Positions 48,584 to 57,599 of a DNA stretch of 64,000 nt are shown here, piece by piece. How positions within the stretch are numbered: the first letter of the stretch is position 1; each line of letters begins with the position of its first letter. The notes under the pieces were generated by a model, which saw only the letters and a list, made by a program, of their open reading frames with translations, was not told the origin of the DNA and made no database searches. The position numbers and the translations under genes were made by a program. Source of the DNA: Wenxinia marina DSM 24838 (GTDB taxonomy: Bacteria; Pseudomonadota; Alphaproteobacteria; Rhodobacterales; Rhodobacteraceae); contig NZ_KB902277.1 of NCBI RefSeq assembly GCF_000379485.1, positions 248,001 through 312,000 on the forward strand. Reading direction: 5' to 3'.

Positions 48584-50794
48584 TCAGTTCACGAGCTGCA
48601 GCTCGACGAACCGCTCGACCGACGAGGCGGTGTTGCGCCCGCCGATGCCGTCGATGCGGCCACTGAAGATGCCGGCTTCCTGCAGCCGGGTCTGGATTTC
48701 GGCGATGACGGCGTTCGGCCGCGCCTCGATGCCGTCGGTCAGGCGGTCCCGCGCGGTCGGGTCGCCGCCCTCGAGCGCCGTCCAGTAGAGCTGTGCCGCG
48801 CGCACCGGATCGGCCTCGACCCCGGCGCCGCCCTGTTCGTAGATCTCGGCCAGGAACGAGTTGGCGTGCAGGTAGCCCTGCGCCACCGCCTTCTCGAACC
48901 ACGCGACCGCGGCCGCGTCGTCGGCCGTCGTTCCGGCGCCGATGCGGTGGAAGTATCCGGCGAAGAACTGCGCCACCGGGTTGCCGGCATCGGCCTGCTC
49001 CAGCGCGATGGCATAGGCCTCTTCCGGCCCCTTCCCCTCGATCAGTCCGCGGGAATAGAGGACCGTCAGCACCTCGCCCGACAGCCAGTCGCCGAGCGCG
49101 TAGCCGGTGAGCGCCAGCGTCTCGGCCTCTTCGTAGTCGGCGGTCGCGTTGTCTCCCGGCGCATAGGCGGCATGCGCCGCAAGCCCGTAGGCCGCGGGCA
49201 GCCCCGCCTCGATCCCGGCCTGATATGCGGCGCGCGCGGCGGACAGGTCCCCCGCCGCCTGCTCCACCCGGCCGAGCGCCGTGACGGCGAGCGGGTTGCC
49301 CGGATAGGCGGCGAGCGCGGCGCCGCAGGCCTGCCGCGCGGTGTTCTCGTCGATCTCGGACAGCAGGCGCGGACCGCCCTGCTGCGGCAGGCCGGCGGCG
49401 GCGACGCACGGCGCGGCGGCCGCGGCCTCGACCTCCAGCGCGGCGAGCGCCTCCTCGGCCTCGTTCTTCGCGCCGCAGATCTCGCAGCCGGCGAGCCAGT
49501 CTTCGATCATCGAGGCGTTGCGCCGCTCCATGGCGAGCGTCAGCTGCGCCTGCTCTTCCTGGAACGCGGTGTCGGCCTCCAGCTCGGCGATGAGGTCGCT
49601 CGCCTCGTCGCGGAAATCGCAGGCGACGCAGCTTTCGACCCATTGCCGCAGGCCCGGCAGGTCGCTCGCCGCCGCGAAGGACTGGTAGGCCGCGTTCTCT
49701 TCGGCCCGCGCCTCGGCGGCGGCCTCGAGCCATTCGATGCGATCCTCGGCCTCGCCGCGGAACGCGCACAGCTGGCAGTTCTCGAGATAGACCTTCAGCC
49801 GCGCCGGGGTCCCGTCCTCGCGGATCGACTCCCAGACGCCGGTCTCCAGCCGCAGGGCCATCTGCCGCTCGCCGATGTCGGCGAGGCGGGCGCTGAGTTC
49901 GGCCTCGTTCGGGCAGTAGGCGCAGGAGGCGAGGAAGGTCTGGATCGCGCCGGCATCGTCCGAGCCCAGCAGGAACAGCGCCTCGAACGCCTCCATGTAG
50001 ACCGCGCTCTCCATCTCGGGCATCAGCGGGACGGCGGGCACGTCCACCAGGACGCGGGCCGGGTCGTCGTCGCCCTGCAGGATCAGCGAGTAGCGCGCGG
50101 CGCAGGGCGCGCCGCGGGCGACGTCGCGGGCCAGCGCCTCGGCGATCCAGTCCTTCGCCTCGGCCGCGGTCACGGTGCCGCCGGCGTCGCCGAAGGGCGC
50201 ACGGTCCGGGAGGCCCGCGATCACGCCGTAATGCAGGCCCGGCCGCGGCCCCTCACAGGCCGCGTCCGACACCATCACGACGCTCATCGCAAGGCCCGCG
50301 CCGTTCATCGCGCCCTGCAGCTGACCGAGCGCGGCGGGAAAGCGGTCGCCGGGGTCGGCGACGCGGACGAAGGCGATCTGGCGTCGTGCGGGGTTGAAGG
50401 CCCCGACGAGGGCCGACAGGCGCGAGCCGAACTCCTCGAGGCCCATGCTGTCCTCGCCGACCTCCACCGTGAGCCCGCCCGCTCCCTCGCCCAGCGCGAT
50501 GTCGGCCACGAGACTGAGGTCGCCCGAAACGATCCCCGCGCTCTCGGGCGTCGCGACGAAGGTCGAGACGGGGTTGGCGCGCAGGAGGGCCGCCAGCACC
50601 TCGATACCGGCCGCGTCGGCCGCCGGCAGGCCGGGAAGCGACAGGACCGAAAGGTCCGGGCCGATCGCGCCGGGACGCCCTTCGGCCGGGTCCGCGCCGA
50701 TGAAGACCAGCCGCTCGGGGCCGGTCGCCTGGGCCGCGGCCAGCGCCGGAAGAAACGGCGCAATGCAGCCGCAGATGAAGGAAATCAGTCGCAC
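48584..50794 (-). CDS. CxxC-repeat, Sel1-repeat and peptidoglycan-binding exported protein
   Basis: 736 residues starting at GTG after a GGAGGG site, with a signal-like N-terminus (SFICGCIAPFLPALAAAQ). Residues about 25-265 are an alpha/beta region without a clear family, perhaps caspase-like in position. Four repeats then carry CxxC pairs at 291/294, 340/343, 389/392 and 437/440, i.e. every 48-49 residues, each in the frame W/Y-L/V-xx-CxxC-xxxx-EA. Sel1-type repeats follow (NPVAQFFAGYFHRIGAGTT, AVAWFEKAVAQGY). A peptidoglycan-binding domain ends the protein (AEIQTRLQEAGIFSGRIDGI). It is the first gene of the envelope operon and could scaffold the others at the wall. The CxxC pairs may form disulfides or bind metal. 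Confidence 0.82.
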   Translation of the reverse strand: MRLISFICGCIAPFLPALAAAQATGPERLVFIGADPAEGRPGAIGPDLSVLSLPGLPAADAAGIEVLAALLRANPVSTFVATPESAGIVSGDLSLVADIALGEGAGGLTVEVGEDSMGLEEFGSRLSALVGAFNPARRQIAFVRVADPGDRFPAALGQLQGAMNGAGLAMSVVMVSDAACEGPRPGLHYGVIAGLPDRAPFGDAGGTVTAAEAKDWIAEALARDVARGAPCAARYSLILQGDDDPARVLVDVPAVPLMPEMESAVYMEAFEALFLLGSDDAGAIQTFLASCAYCPNEAELSARLADIGERQMALRLETGVWESIREDGTPARLKVYLENCQLCAFRGEAEDRIEWLEAAAEARAEENAAYQSFAAASDLPGLRQWVESCVACDFRDEASDLIAELEADTAFQEEQAQLTLAMERRNASMIEDWLAGCEICGAKNEAEEALAALEVEAAAAAPCVAAAGLPQQGGPRLLSEIDENTARQACGAALAAYPGNPLAVTALGRVEQAAGDLSAARAAYQAGIEAGLPAAYGLAAHAAYAPGDNATADYEEAETLALTGYALGDWLSGEVLTVLYSRGLIEGKGPEEAYAIALEQADAGNPVAQFFAGYFHRIGAGTTADDAAAVAWFEKAVAQGYLHANSFLAEIYEQGGAGVEADPVRAAQLYWTALEGGDPTARDRLTDGIEARPNAVIAEIQTRLQEAGIFSGRIDGIGGRNTASSVERFVELQLVN

Positions 50795-51298
50795 GTCGCC
50801 CTCCGGGATCGGGGCGCACCCCGGCGCGCGGACGGCACGCCTGCTCGGCGGCCTCCGCGCGGCGTCCGCGCCCGTCTCGCTGTCGTCCCGCAGCCGGTCC
50901 GGCCGGCCACCCTTCTCTTCTTGATCGCACCCCCACCGTCCCACCGGCGGGCATCCGCTTGCGCCGCAGCAAAGTGCGGCGAATCAGCTGCGTCAACCCC
51001 TGCCTTTTCCGAGCGTGGTCAGGCGGTTCGGTCGCGTTGCAAATGGGATGCGGAAGGCTCGGCAGATTGGCGGCCTGCACCGCCCCGGCGGTCGGCTGCG
51101 GAACCGCGCGGTCCGGATCGGTCGACCAGGGCGTTTCCTCGGCGAAGGTCGCAAGGGTCGGCCATGGCACGCGCACGCGCCGCGCGTCGACGGTCGCCGG
51201 CGCAGGCGATCACGCCCTCCGTCGTTCGCCCGCCGCAGACAGGCCCCCATCCACCGCGATCGGGCGCCGACGGACGGCGCCGCAGTATGCGTGCAGGC
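50795..51298. other. Gap ahead of the envelope operon
   Basis: 504 bp on the downstream side of the histidine kinase gene and upstream of the operon. No gene is credible. On the minus strand a TTGACG (50991-50996) might be the -35 of the operon promoter, but the -10 near 50970 (CTTTGC) is poor. Confidence 0.5.
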
Positions 51299-52036
51299 TC
51301 AGTCCGGCCCGAGCCGAACGCACACGCGCGCCCCGCCGCCGTCGGCGGTTTCGATCCAGGCGCGGCCACCGCAGCGCACGGCGATCTTGGCGAGGACGGC
51401 AAGGCCCATGCCCGCGCCCTCGTCCTGGTCGCGCGAGACAAGTTTGACCATCGGCTGGAACACGGCCTCGCGGTATGCGTCGGGAATGCCGGGACCATCG
51501 TCGCTGACCGCGATCTTCCACGCGCCATCGTTAACCGCGCCGTCGACACGGATCGTGAGCGGCCGGTTCGGGGCGTGGCGAATCGCGTTGCCGACGAGGA
51601 TGTTGAAGATGCGCATGAGGTCGGCCTCGCCGAGGCTGAGCCGACCCGACGACAGCTCGTTGACGATGGTCACGCCCGGCGGCGGGCCGAGGGCGTCGAT
51701 CACTTCGTCGAGGGCGTCGCGCGGGCTCTGCTCGACGACCGACTGAAGCCGGCCGACACGGGCATAGTCGAGCAGACCGTTCAGCATGTGATCGATCCGG
51801 CGCGCGTGCGAGGCGATGTGCGACAGCGACCGGCGGGGCGAATCCGGCAGCTCGACCCCGTCCGCCTGCAAATCCTCGAGTATCCAGGTGGGAAGGTGGT
51901 GCAGGGCACGGACCGAGCTGCGCAGGTCGTGCGAGATCCGGTAGACGAAATCGTCGAGATCGCTTCCGGCCGTCACGTTCGGCGGCGGCCCGCCGGGAAG
52001 GCCCTCGGATGCGCGGGGCTGCGGGGCGTGGCTCAT
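51299..52036 (-). CDS. Soluble sensor histidine kinase without a sensor domain
   Basis: 245 residues. The dimerisation and phosphoacceptor part reads FVYRISHDLRSSVRAL (His36), with the second helix LSHIASHARRIDHMLNGLLDYARVG. The ATP lid follows: ILVGNAIRHAPN, VSDDGPGIP and GAGMGLAVLAKIAVRCGG. Nothing but about 28 residues precedes the His box, so there is no sensor or membrane part. The start has a GGAG site. It is divergent from two receiver genes that are its likely partners, with a CtrA-like site between. Confidence 0.92.
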   Translation of the reverse strand: MSHAPQPRASEGLPGGPPPNVTAGSDLDDFVYRISHDLRSSVRALHHLPTWILEDLQADGVELPDSPRRSLSHIASHARRIDHMLNGLLDYARVGRLQSVVEQSPRDALDEVIDALGPPPGVTIVNELSSGRLSLGEADLMRIFNILVGNAIRHAPNRPLTIRVDGAVNDGAWKIAVSDDGPGIPDAYREAVFQPMVKLVSRDQDEGAGMGLAVLAKIAVRCGGRAWIETADGGGARVCVRLGPD

Positions 52037-52137
52037 CGGATGCTCCTTGCATGACCGGACCCCACGGTCCGGACGAACCTCGATCGCGGCGCCGGCGATC
52101 GGCACCGGCGACGCCCTGGAAACTAAGCGCTCTCGGT

Positions 52138-52152
52138 TTAACCCGGGGTAAA
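52138..52152. promoter_or_regulatory. CtrA-like binding site between the kinase and receiver genes
   Basis: TTAACCCGGGGTAAA matches the CtrA consensus TTAA-N7-TTAA with one mismatch (TAAA for TTAA). It lies 45 bp before the receiver gene and about 100 bp before the kinase gene. The consensus is known from Caulobacter and relatives; use here is inferred. Confidence 0.4.
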
Positions 52153-52196
52153 GACCTGCGGTCCGAATATGGCGACAGCTGCCAAAGGAGGACCGG

Positions 52197-52688
52197 ATGA
52201 TGGACAGCGACGACGTCACATTCCTGATCGTGGACGACGACGACGTATCGGTCATGGCCGTGGAGCGGGCGATCCGCCGCCTGCGCCTCACCAACCCGAT
52301 CGAGCGGGCCCGCGACGGCGCCGAGGCGCTGGACCGGCTGCGCGCCGAGGGGGCGGACCGGGTCCGCCGGCCCTACATCATCCTGCTGGACCTGCACATG
52401 CCGCGGATGACGGGGCTCGAGTTCCTCGGTCACGTCCGCCGCGACGCGCTGCTCCGCGGATCGGTCGTCTTCATGATGACCACCTCGGACGCCCCGTCCG
52501 ACATCGCCCGCGCCTACGACAAGATGGTCGCCGGCTACATCATCAAGGACGACGCCGTCGGCTCGATGAAATCCGCGATGGAAATGCTGGGCGCCTACAT
52601 CAGCATCGTTCGGTTGCCCGCCGCCGAGGCGGCGACCCTGAAGCACGAAACCCGAGGACAGATCGATGCCCACATCGCTGCCGGCTGA
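52197..52688 (+). CDS. Single-domain response regulator (Rcp1-like)
   Basis: 163 residues, one receiver domain. The acidic pocket is DDDD (13-16), the phosphoacceptor Asp65 lies in LLDLHMPRMTG, and the conserved Thr and Lys are in MTTSDAPSD and IIKDD. The long loop between strand 3 and the preceding helix (EGADRVRRPYI) is typical of Rcp1-type partners of soluble kinases. No output domain. It overlaps the second receiver gene by 23 bp. Confidence 0.92.
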   Translation: MMDSDDVTFLIVDDDDVSVMAVERAIRRLRLTNPIERARDGAEALDRLRAEGADRVRRPYIILLDLHMPRMTGLEFLGHVRRDALLRGSVVFMMTTSDAPSDIARAYDKMVAGYIIKDDAVGSMKSAMEMLGAYISIVRLPAAEAATLKHETRGQIDAHIAAG

Positions 52689-53376
52689 CGCGCCCGCCCT
52701 CTCGCCCTTCACCGTCGGCCGGCTCGACCGTCCGCCGACGGCCCTCGTCCTCGACGACAGCGCGTTCGACCGTCGCCGCCTGTCCCGCCTGCTGGACAGG
52801 ATATGCCCGGCGATCGAGGTGATCGAAACAAGCACAGTTGCCCAATTCGAGGACGCGCTGAAGCGCAACCGGGTCGAGCTCGTTTTCATCGACTACCTGC
52901 TGGCCGGCTGGACCGGCCTCGCCGCGCTCGACAGGTTGATGGCGGACCCGGTCCACGGCGGCGCGACCGCGATCATGCTCGCCGGTCAGGGGGACCTGCA
53001 GATCGCCCTTCAGGCGATGCGCCGCGGCTGCGCCGACTACCTCGAGAAGGCGAGCCTGTCGGAAGAGACGCTGACCGACGCTCTCGCCACCACCCTGGCG
53101 CGCCGGATGCTGAACACGGCCCTCGACGCGCGTCAGGTCCTCGAGACGACGTTGCAGAGAACGGCCCTTCGCCAGGCGGCGGCGACGGGGGCGCAGCTGC
53201 GCAGCCGGACCCTCGGCGCCATCTCCGCCCTCGACGACGCCAGAATAGCAGGCGCGCAGAGAGGGGGGCCCTCCCTGGACCGCACCGCGGACCTCCTGCG
53301 GGAGCTCGCCGGTCTCGTCTCCGACCTCGAGGGGCAGACGGCGCGCGTCCTGCGCCGTCCCGCCCGGCTGATCTGA
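52666..53376 (+). CDS. Second receiver-domain protein with a helical tail
   Basis: 236 residues. A receiver domain (about 25-145) has DDS at 30-32, phosphoacceptor Asp76 in FIDYLLAGWTG and the conserved Lys in DYLEKASL. The remaining 90 residues are helical (TALRQAAATGAQLRSRTLGA and LDRTADLLRELAGLVSDLEG) and lack a DNA-binding motif. They may be a dimerisation or histidine phosphotransfer-like region. It overlaps the first receiver gene, so both are made together, probably for phosphorelay with the divergent kinase. Confidence 0.85.
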   Translation: MPTSLPADAPALSPFTVGRLDRPPTALVLDDSAFDRRRLSRLLDRICPAIEVIETSTVAQFEDALKRNRVELVFIDYLLAGWTGLAALDRLMADPVHGGATAIMLAGQGDLQIALQAMRRGCADYLEKASLSEETLTDALATTLARRMLNTALDARQVLETTLQRTALRQAAATGAQLRSRTLGAISALDDARIAGAQRGGPSLDRTADLLRELAGLVSDLEGQTARVLRRPARLI

Positions 53377-53638
53377 AAGGCGGCGCCGGACGATGACGCG
53401 GAGTGCCGCGGACCCCCGCCTCGCCCGCGGCGCGTCGTCGCCGCAGCGACTGCGGAATCCCACCCTGCAGCACGACATCGCGACGGTCGTACTGATCCGC
53501 GGCGGCGCGGCCATCCGCCGTGCCAGACGGCGACCGGCCTCATCCTGCTCCCGGCCAGTCGTCCCTTCGCCCCGAACCACCGCCTTCCCATCCCGTCTTG
53601 CGCGGCCTAGTGAGGGGCGGCGCAGGGGAGGGCCGGAC

Positions 53639-54904
53639 ATGGACGCACTTGACGAACTGGCGACCGCACGGACGGCCGGACGGCCCATCGGCATCACCTC
53701 GGTCTGCTCGGCGCACCCGGTCGTGCTGCGCGCGGCGCTGCGGCAGGGCCGCGACAGCGGCGCGCCCGTCCTGATCGAGGCGACCTGCAACCAGGTGAAC
53801 CACCTCGGCGGCTACACCGGCATGCAGCCGGCGGACTTCGCCGCCATTGCGATGCGGCTCGCGGACGAGGAAGGCTGCCCGCGCGAGCGGTTGATCCTCG
53901 GCGGCGACCACCTCGGCCCCAACCCCTGGCGCGACCGGCCCGCAGACGAAGCGATGGAGGAGGCCGGGAAGATGGTCGCAGCCTACGTCGCGGCCGGCTT
54001 CAGCAAGATCCACCTCGACGCCTCGATGGGCTGCGCGGGCGAGCCCGCGGCCCTCGGCGACGCCGCGACGGCGGAGCGGGCGGTGCGCCTTGCGACCATC
54101 GCCGAGGACGCCGCCCGAGAGGCCGGTGGTCCCCTGCCCCGCTATGTCATCGGCACCGAGGTTCCGCCCCCCGGCGGCGCGGACCACGCCCTCGACACCG
54201 TGCCGCCGACCGATCCCGCCGCTGCGCGCGAAACCGCGGAGGTTCACCGCCGCGCCTTCGCGCAGGCCGGACTCGGCGCTGCGTGGGAGCGCGTGATCGC
54301 CCTTGTCGTCCAGCCGGGCGTGGAGTTCGGCAACCACAACGTCGTCCGCTACGACCGCCCGGCCGCCCGCGACCTCGTGGCGGTGCTGGACGGCCTGCCA
54401 GGCCTCGTGTTCGAGGCGCACTCGACCGACTACCAGGGCGCAGCGCCCCTCGCGGAGCTGGTCGCCGACGGGTTCGCGATCCTCAAGGTCGGGCCGGAGC
54501 TGACCTTCGTCCTGCGCGAGGCGCTCTACGCGCTGGACGCCATAGCCTCGGACCTCGTGGCCGGCTATGGCGAGCGTCCGCTCAAGGCGGCGATGGAGGC
54601 GCTGATGCTGGACCGCCCCGGCGACTGGGCGCGGCACTATCAAGGCGTGCCGGAAGAGCAGGCGGTCCTGCGCCATTATTCGCTGTCCGACAGGATCCGC
54701 TATTACTGGGCCGCGCCCGAGGCGGCGGAGGCGGTGGACCGGCTCACCGCCGCCCTGTCGGGCCGCCGCGTGCCGCTCCCGTTGATGTGGCAGCACCTCC
54801 CTGCTGCGGAGCAGTTCGCCGGCGACCCTCTCGACCCGGCCGGACTGCTGATCTGGCGAGTCGGCGAGAGTCTGAAGGCCTACGGCGCCGCCTGCGGCCG
54901 CTGA
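53639..54904 (+). CDS. gatZ: GatZ/KbaZ-type D-tagatose-bisphosphate aldolase subunit
   Basis: A 421-residue TIM-barrel protein of the GatZ/KbaZ family. Typical parts are GITSVCSAHPVVLRAAL, EATCNQVNHLGGYTGM, LGGDHLGPNPW, KIHLDASMGCAG, and FEAHSTDYQ and KVGPELTF near the end. In enteric bacteria it is needed for full activity of the class II aldolase GatY/KbaY, but no such gene or transporter is nearby. It may instead act alone on a sugar phosphate. The start was chosen from the GGGGAGGG site and the family N-terminus. Confidence 0.9.
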   Translation: MDALDELATARTAGRPIGITSVCSAHPVVLRAALRQGRDSGAPVLIEATCNQVNHLGGYTGMQPADFAAIAMRLADEEGCPRERLILGGDHLGPNPWRDRPADEAMEEAGKMVAAYVAAGFSKIHLDASMGCAGEPAALGDAATAERAVRLATIAEDAAREAGGPLPRYVIGTEVPPPGGADHALDTVPPTDPAAARETAEVHRRAFAQAGLGAAWERVIALVVQPGVEFGNHNVVRYDRPAARDLVAVLDGLPGLVFEAHSTDYQGAAPLAELVADGFAILKVGPELTFVLREALYALDAIASDLVAGYGERPLKAAMEALMLDRPGDWARHYQGVPEEQAVLRHYSLSDRIRYYWAAPEAAEAVDRLTAALSGRRVPLPLMWQHLPAAEQFAGDPLDPAGLLIWRVGESLKAYGAACGR

Positions 54905-54907
54905 CGC

Positions 54908-57202
54908 CTAGTCGGCGACGATCCGGACCGGCGCGCCCTTGTAGGCGGGCGTCTGCGAGTTCTTCTCGTGGTAGGAGAGCGGGACCAGGGGGTTGAGCTC
55001 GGGATAGTAGCCCGCGACGCAAAGTGGCGGCAGGTCGTAGGCCGTGACCTTCAGCCCGCCGACCCGGCGGTCCACCCCGTCGCTCACGGCGCTCACCAGC
55101 GTGACGGTCTGGCCCTCTTGCAGCCCCAGCCGGGCGATCTCGTCGTGGTTGATCAGCACGACCTGCCGGTCGTTCAGGCCGCGCAACCGGTCGGACAACC
55201 CGTAGATCGTGGTGTTGAACTGGTCGTTCGACCGAAGCGTGACCAGCGTCACCACCTCCGCCCCCTCCGGCGTCTCGCCGAGGGAGGAGAGGGTCGTCGG
55301 CGTCGTGAACTCCGCCTTGCCGCTCTCGGTCTTCCATTCGCGCTCGCGCGCCGGATTGCCGCGGTAGAATCCGCCGGGCTCGAACAGCCGCTCGTTGAAG
55401 CGGGCGAACTGGTCGGGAAACGTCGCCGCGATCAGGTCGCGGACGAGGCCATAGTCGGCCGTCCACTCGCGCCACTTCAGCCGCGGGTTCGGCGGCAGGG
55501 TCGCTGCGGCGATGCCGGCGACGATGGCCACTTCGGACTTCACCTGCTCGGACGGCGGGTCGGCCCGCCCGACGGAGCCGTAGATGTGCGACAGCGAATC
55601 CTCCATCGACACCGCCTGCGCGGTGCCGCCCTGGATGTCCTCGTCGGTCCGCCCCAGGCAGGGCAGCAGGTAGCCGACCTTGCCCGGCACGAGGTGCGAG
55701 CGGTTCAGCTTGGTCGCGATGTTCACCGTGAGATCCATCGTCGGCCAGGCCGCCTCCATCCGCTCCCGGTCGGGCAGCGCCCGCACGAGGTTTCCGCCGA
55801 GCGAGATCAGCGCCTTGACCCGGCCCTCCAGCAGCGCCTCGGAGGCGTGCACCGCGTTCATCCCCTCCTCGGTCGGCGGCTCGATCCCGAACAGCTCGCG
55901 CAGCTTGTCGGCCGGCATATGGGAGGACTTCTCACCAACTCCGATCGTCCGTTGTCCCTGCACGTTGGAGTGTCCGCGCACCGGCGAGATGCCGGCCCCG
56001 AGGCGGCCGATGTGGCCGCGCAGCATCAGCAGGTTGCAGAGCATTCCGAGGTTCAGCCAGCCGTCCACGTGCTGCGTCAGGCCCATCCCGTAGATGCCGA
56101 TGACGTTCTTCGCCGACAGGTAGACCTCTGCCGCGTCCTCGATCATCGCCCGCGTCAGGCCGGAATGACGCTCGATCTCGCCCCAGTCGGCGGCGCGGAT
56201 GGCGTCCATCGCCGCTTCCACGCCCGTCGTGTGCTCGGCGATGAAGTCGTGGTCCAGCACCGTCCCCGGCGCCGCGTCCTCGGCGGCGAGGACGCACTTG
56301 ATCATGCCGGCCATCACGGCGACGTCGCCGCCCGGCCGCACCTGAAAGTACTTCTCCGAGATCCGCGTCGGCTTCGCCACGGTCATCTGCGCCGGGTTCT
56401 GGGGATCGGCGAAGGAGATCAGTCCGCGTTCGCGGATCGGGTTGAAGGTGACGATCCGGCAGCCCCGATCGACCGCGTCCTTCAGCGTGTGCAGGAACCG
56501 CGGGCTGTTGGTGCCCGTGTTCTGGCCGAAGAAGAAGATCGCGTCGCAATGGTCGAAATCTTCCAGCGTGCAGGTGCCGACGGGCGTGCCGATGAACTTC
56601 AGCAGGTTCACGCTCGTCGTCTCGTGGCACATGTTGGACGATTGCGGGAGATTCTGGTGACCCATCGCCCGGGCGAACAGGGCGTAGAGATAGGACGCCT
56701 CCAGCCCGGCGTGGCCGGACGAGTAGAAGACCGCCTCCTTGGGATCCATCGCCTTCAGACGACCGCCGATGTCGGCGAAGGCCTCGTCCCAGCCGACCGG
56801 CAGATAGCGGTCGCTGGCGGCGTCGTAGCGCAACGGCTCGGTCAGGCGGCCCTGCTGCTCCAGGTCGCGGTCGTTCCACGCCTTCAACTCGGACAGCGTG
56901 TGCGATGCGAAGAAGTCGCGCCCTGCCCGACGGCGGTCCATCTCCCACAGCGTCGCCTTGGCGCCGTTCTCGCAGAACTCGAACGTGTGCGGCTTGGCGG
57001 GCTTGGCCCAGGCGCACGAGGTGCACATCATGCCGCCGGGCTTGTTCTGCCGCGCCAGCACCTTCATCGCCGCCGGCGAGGAGCGCGACGCGCCGAAGAT
57101 CTTCGTCACCCCCTCCAGGGACCCCCAGCCGCCGGTCGGATGATCGTAGTACGGCGTGTCGTCGTCCTGGCGGGTCGGGTCGTGACGGGGGCTGTCGCTC
57201 AC
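54908..57202 (-). CDS. Molybdopterin oxidoreductase of the FdhF/YdeP family
   Basis: 764 residues, bis-molybdopterin-guanine-dinucleotide enzyme fold. The N-terminal cysteine motif MCTSCAWAKPAKPHTFEFC would bind an iron-sulfur centre. Cofactor-binding segments include FFFGQNTGTNSPRF, GIYGMGLTQHVDGW, ISLGGNLVRALPD and the end LRSNDQFNTTIYG. YdeP-like proteins are linked to acid resistance or unusual formate and aldehyde chemistry, but the substrate is unproven. The start is GTG, after an AAAGGT site. No partner subunit is adjacent. It converges with gatZ, three bases apart. Confidence 0.9.
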   Translation of the reverse strand: MSDSPRHDPTRQDDDTPYYDHPTGGWGSLEGVTKIFGASRSSPAAMKVLARQNKPGGMMCTSCAWAKPAKPHTFEFCENGAKATLWEMDRRRAGRDFFASHTLSELKAWNDRDLEQQGRLTEPLRYDAASDRYLPVGWDEAFADIGGRLKAMDPKEAVFYSSGHAGLEASYLYALFARAMGHQNLPQSSNMCHETTSVNLLKFIGTPVGTCTLEDFDHCDAIFFFGQNTGTNSPRFLHTLKDAVDRGCRIVTFNPIRERGLISFADPQNPAQMTVAKPTRISEKYFQVRPGGDVAVMAGMIKCVLAAEDAAPGTVLDHDFIAEHTTGVEAAMDAIRAADWGEIERHSGLTRAMIEDAAEVYLSAKNVIGIYGMGLTQHVDGWLNLGMLCNLLMLRGHIGRLGAGISPVRGHSNVQGQRTIGVGEKSSHMPADKLRELFGIEPPTEEGMNAVHASEALLEGRVKALISLGGNLVRALPDRERMEAAWPTMDLTVNIATKLNRSHLVPGKVGYLLPCLGRTDEDIQGGTAQAVSMEDSLSHIYGSVGRADPPSEQVKSEVAIVAGIAAATLPPNPRLKWREWTADYGLVRDLIAATFPDQFARFNERLFEPGGFYRGNPAREREWKTESGKAEFTTPTTLSSLGETPEGAEVVTLVTLRSNDQFNTTIYGLSDRLRGLNDRQVVLINHDEIARLGLQEGQTVTLVSAVSDGVDRRVGGLKVTAYDLPPLCVAGYYPELNPLVPLSYHEKNSQTPAYKGAPVRIVAD

Positions 57203-57374
57203 GGGGTCGGACCTTTCTGCGCTGCGGTCTGGTCGAAACGGTCCGGGCAGCGGCGCGGTTCCGGGACCACGTTGCGGCCAGGACGACACGGCAGACGACG
57301 ACGCCGCACCGCGCGTTGTATCGCAGGGATCTTGTGGTACGCTTCCAGCAACGGAACTCGCCGGGAGGGACGCC

Positions 57375-57590
57375 GTGGTCGGGGACAACAGCTGGATGAT
57401 CGCGTTCGTGAACGATCTTTCCGAGATCGCCCGAAAACGCGGGCTTGCCGACTTTGCCGCCGATCTGGAAATCCTGTCGCAGAAGCACCGCGAGTGTCCC
57501 GGCCACGTCGCAGCCCCGCAGGGACGGCCGGTGCGCAACGACGGCGCCGGCGCGGTCCTCCCCTTCGCGCAGTTGCGCGGCGAACGGTGA
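57375..57590 (+). CDS. Small hypothetical protein
   Basis: 71 residues, GTG start after a GGGAGGGA site. It is a helix-rich protein (SWMIAFVNDLSEIARKRGLA, DFAADLEILSQKHREC) followed by a disordered tail. The amphipathic helices could pair with another protein. It lies nine bases ahead of the TPR gene and is probably cotranscribed with it. I do not recognise the family. Confidence 0.6.
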   Translation: MVGDNSWMIAFVNDLSEIARKRGLADFAADLEILSQKHRECPGHVAAPQGRPVRNDGAGAVLPFAQLRGER

Positions 57591-57599
57591 CGGCACGGG

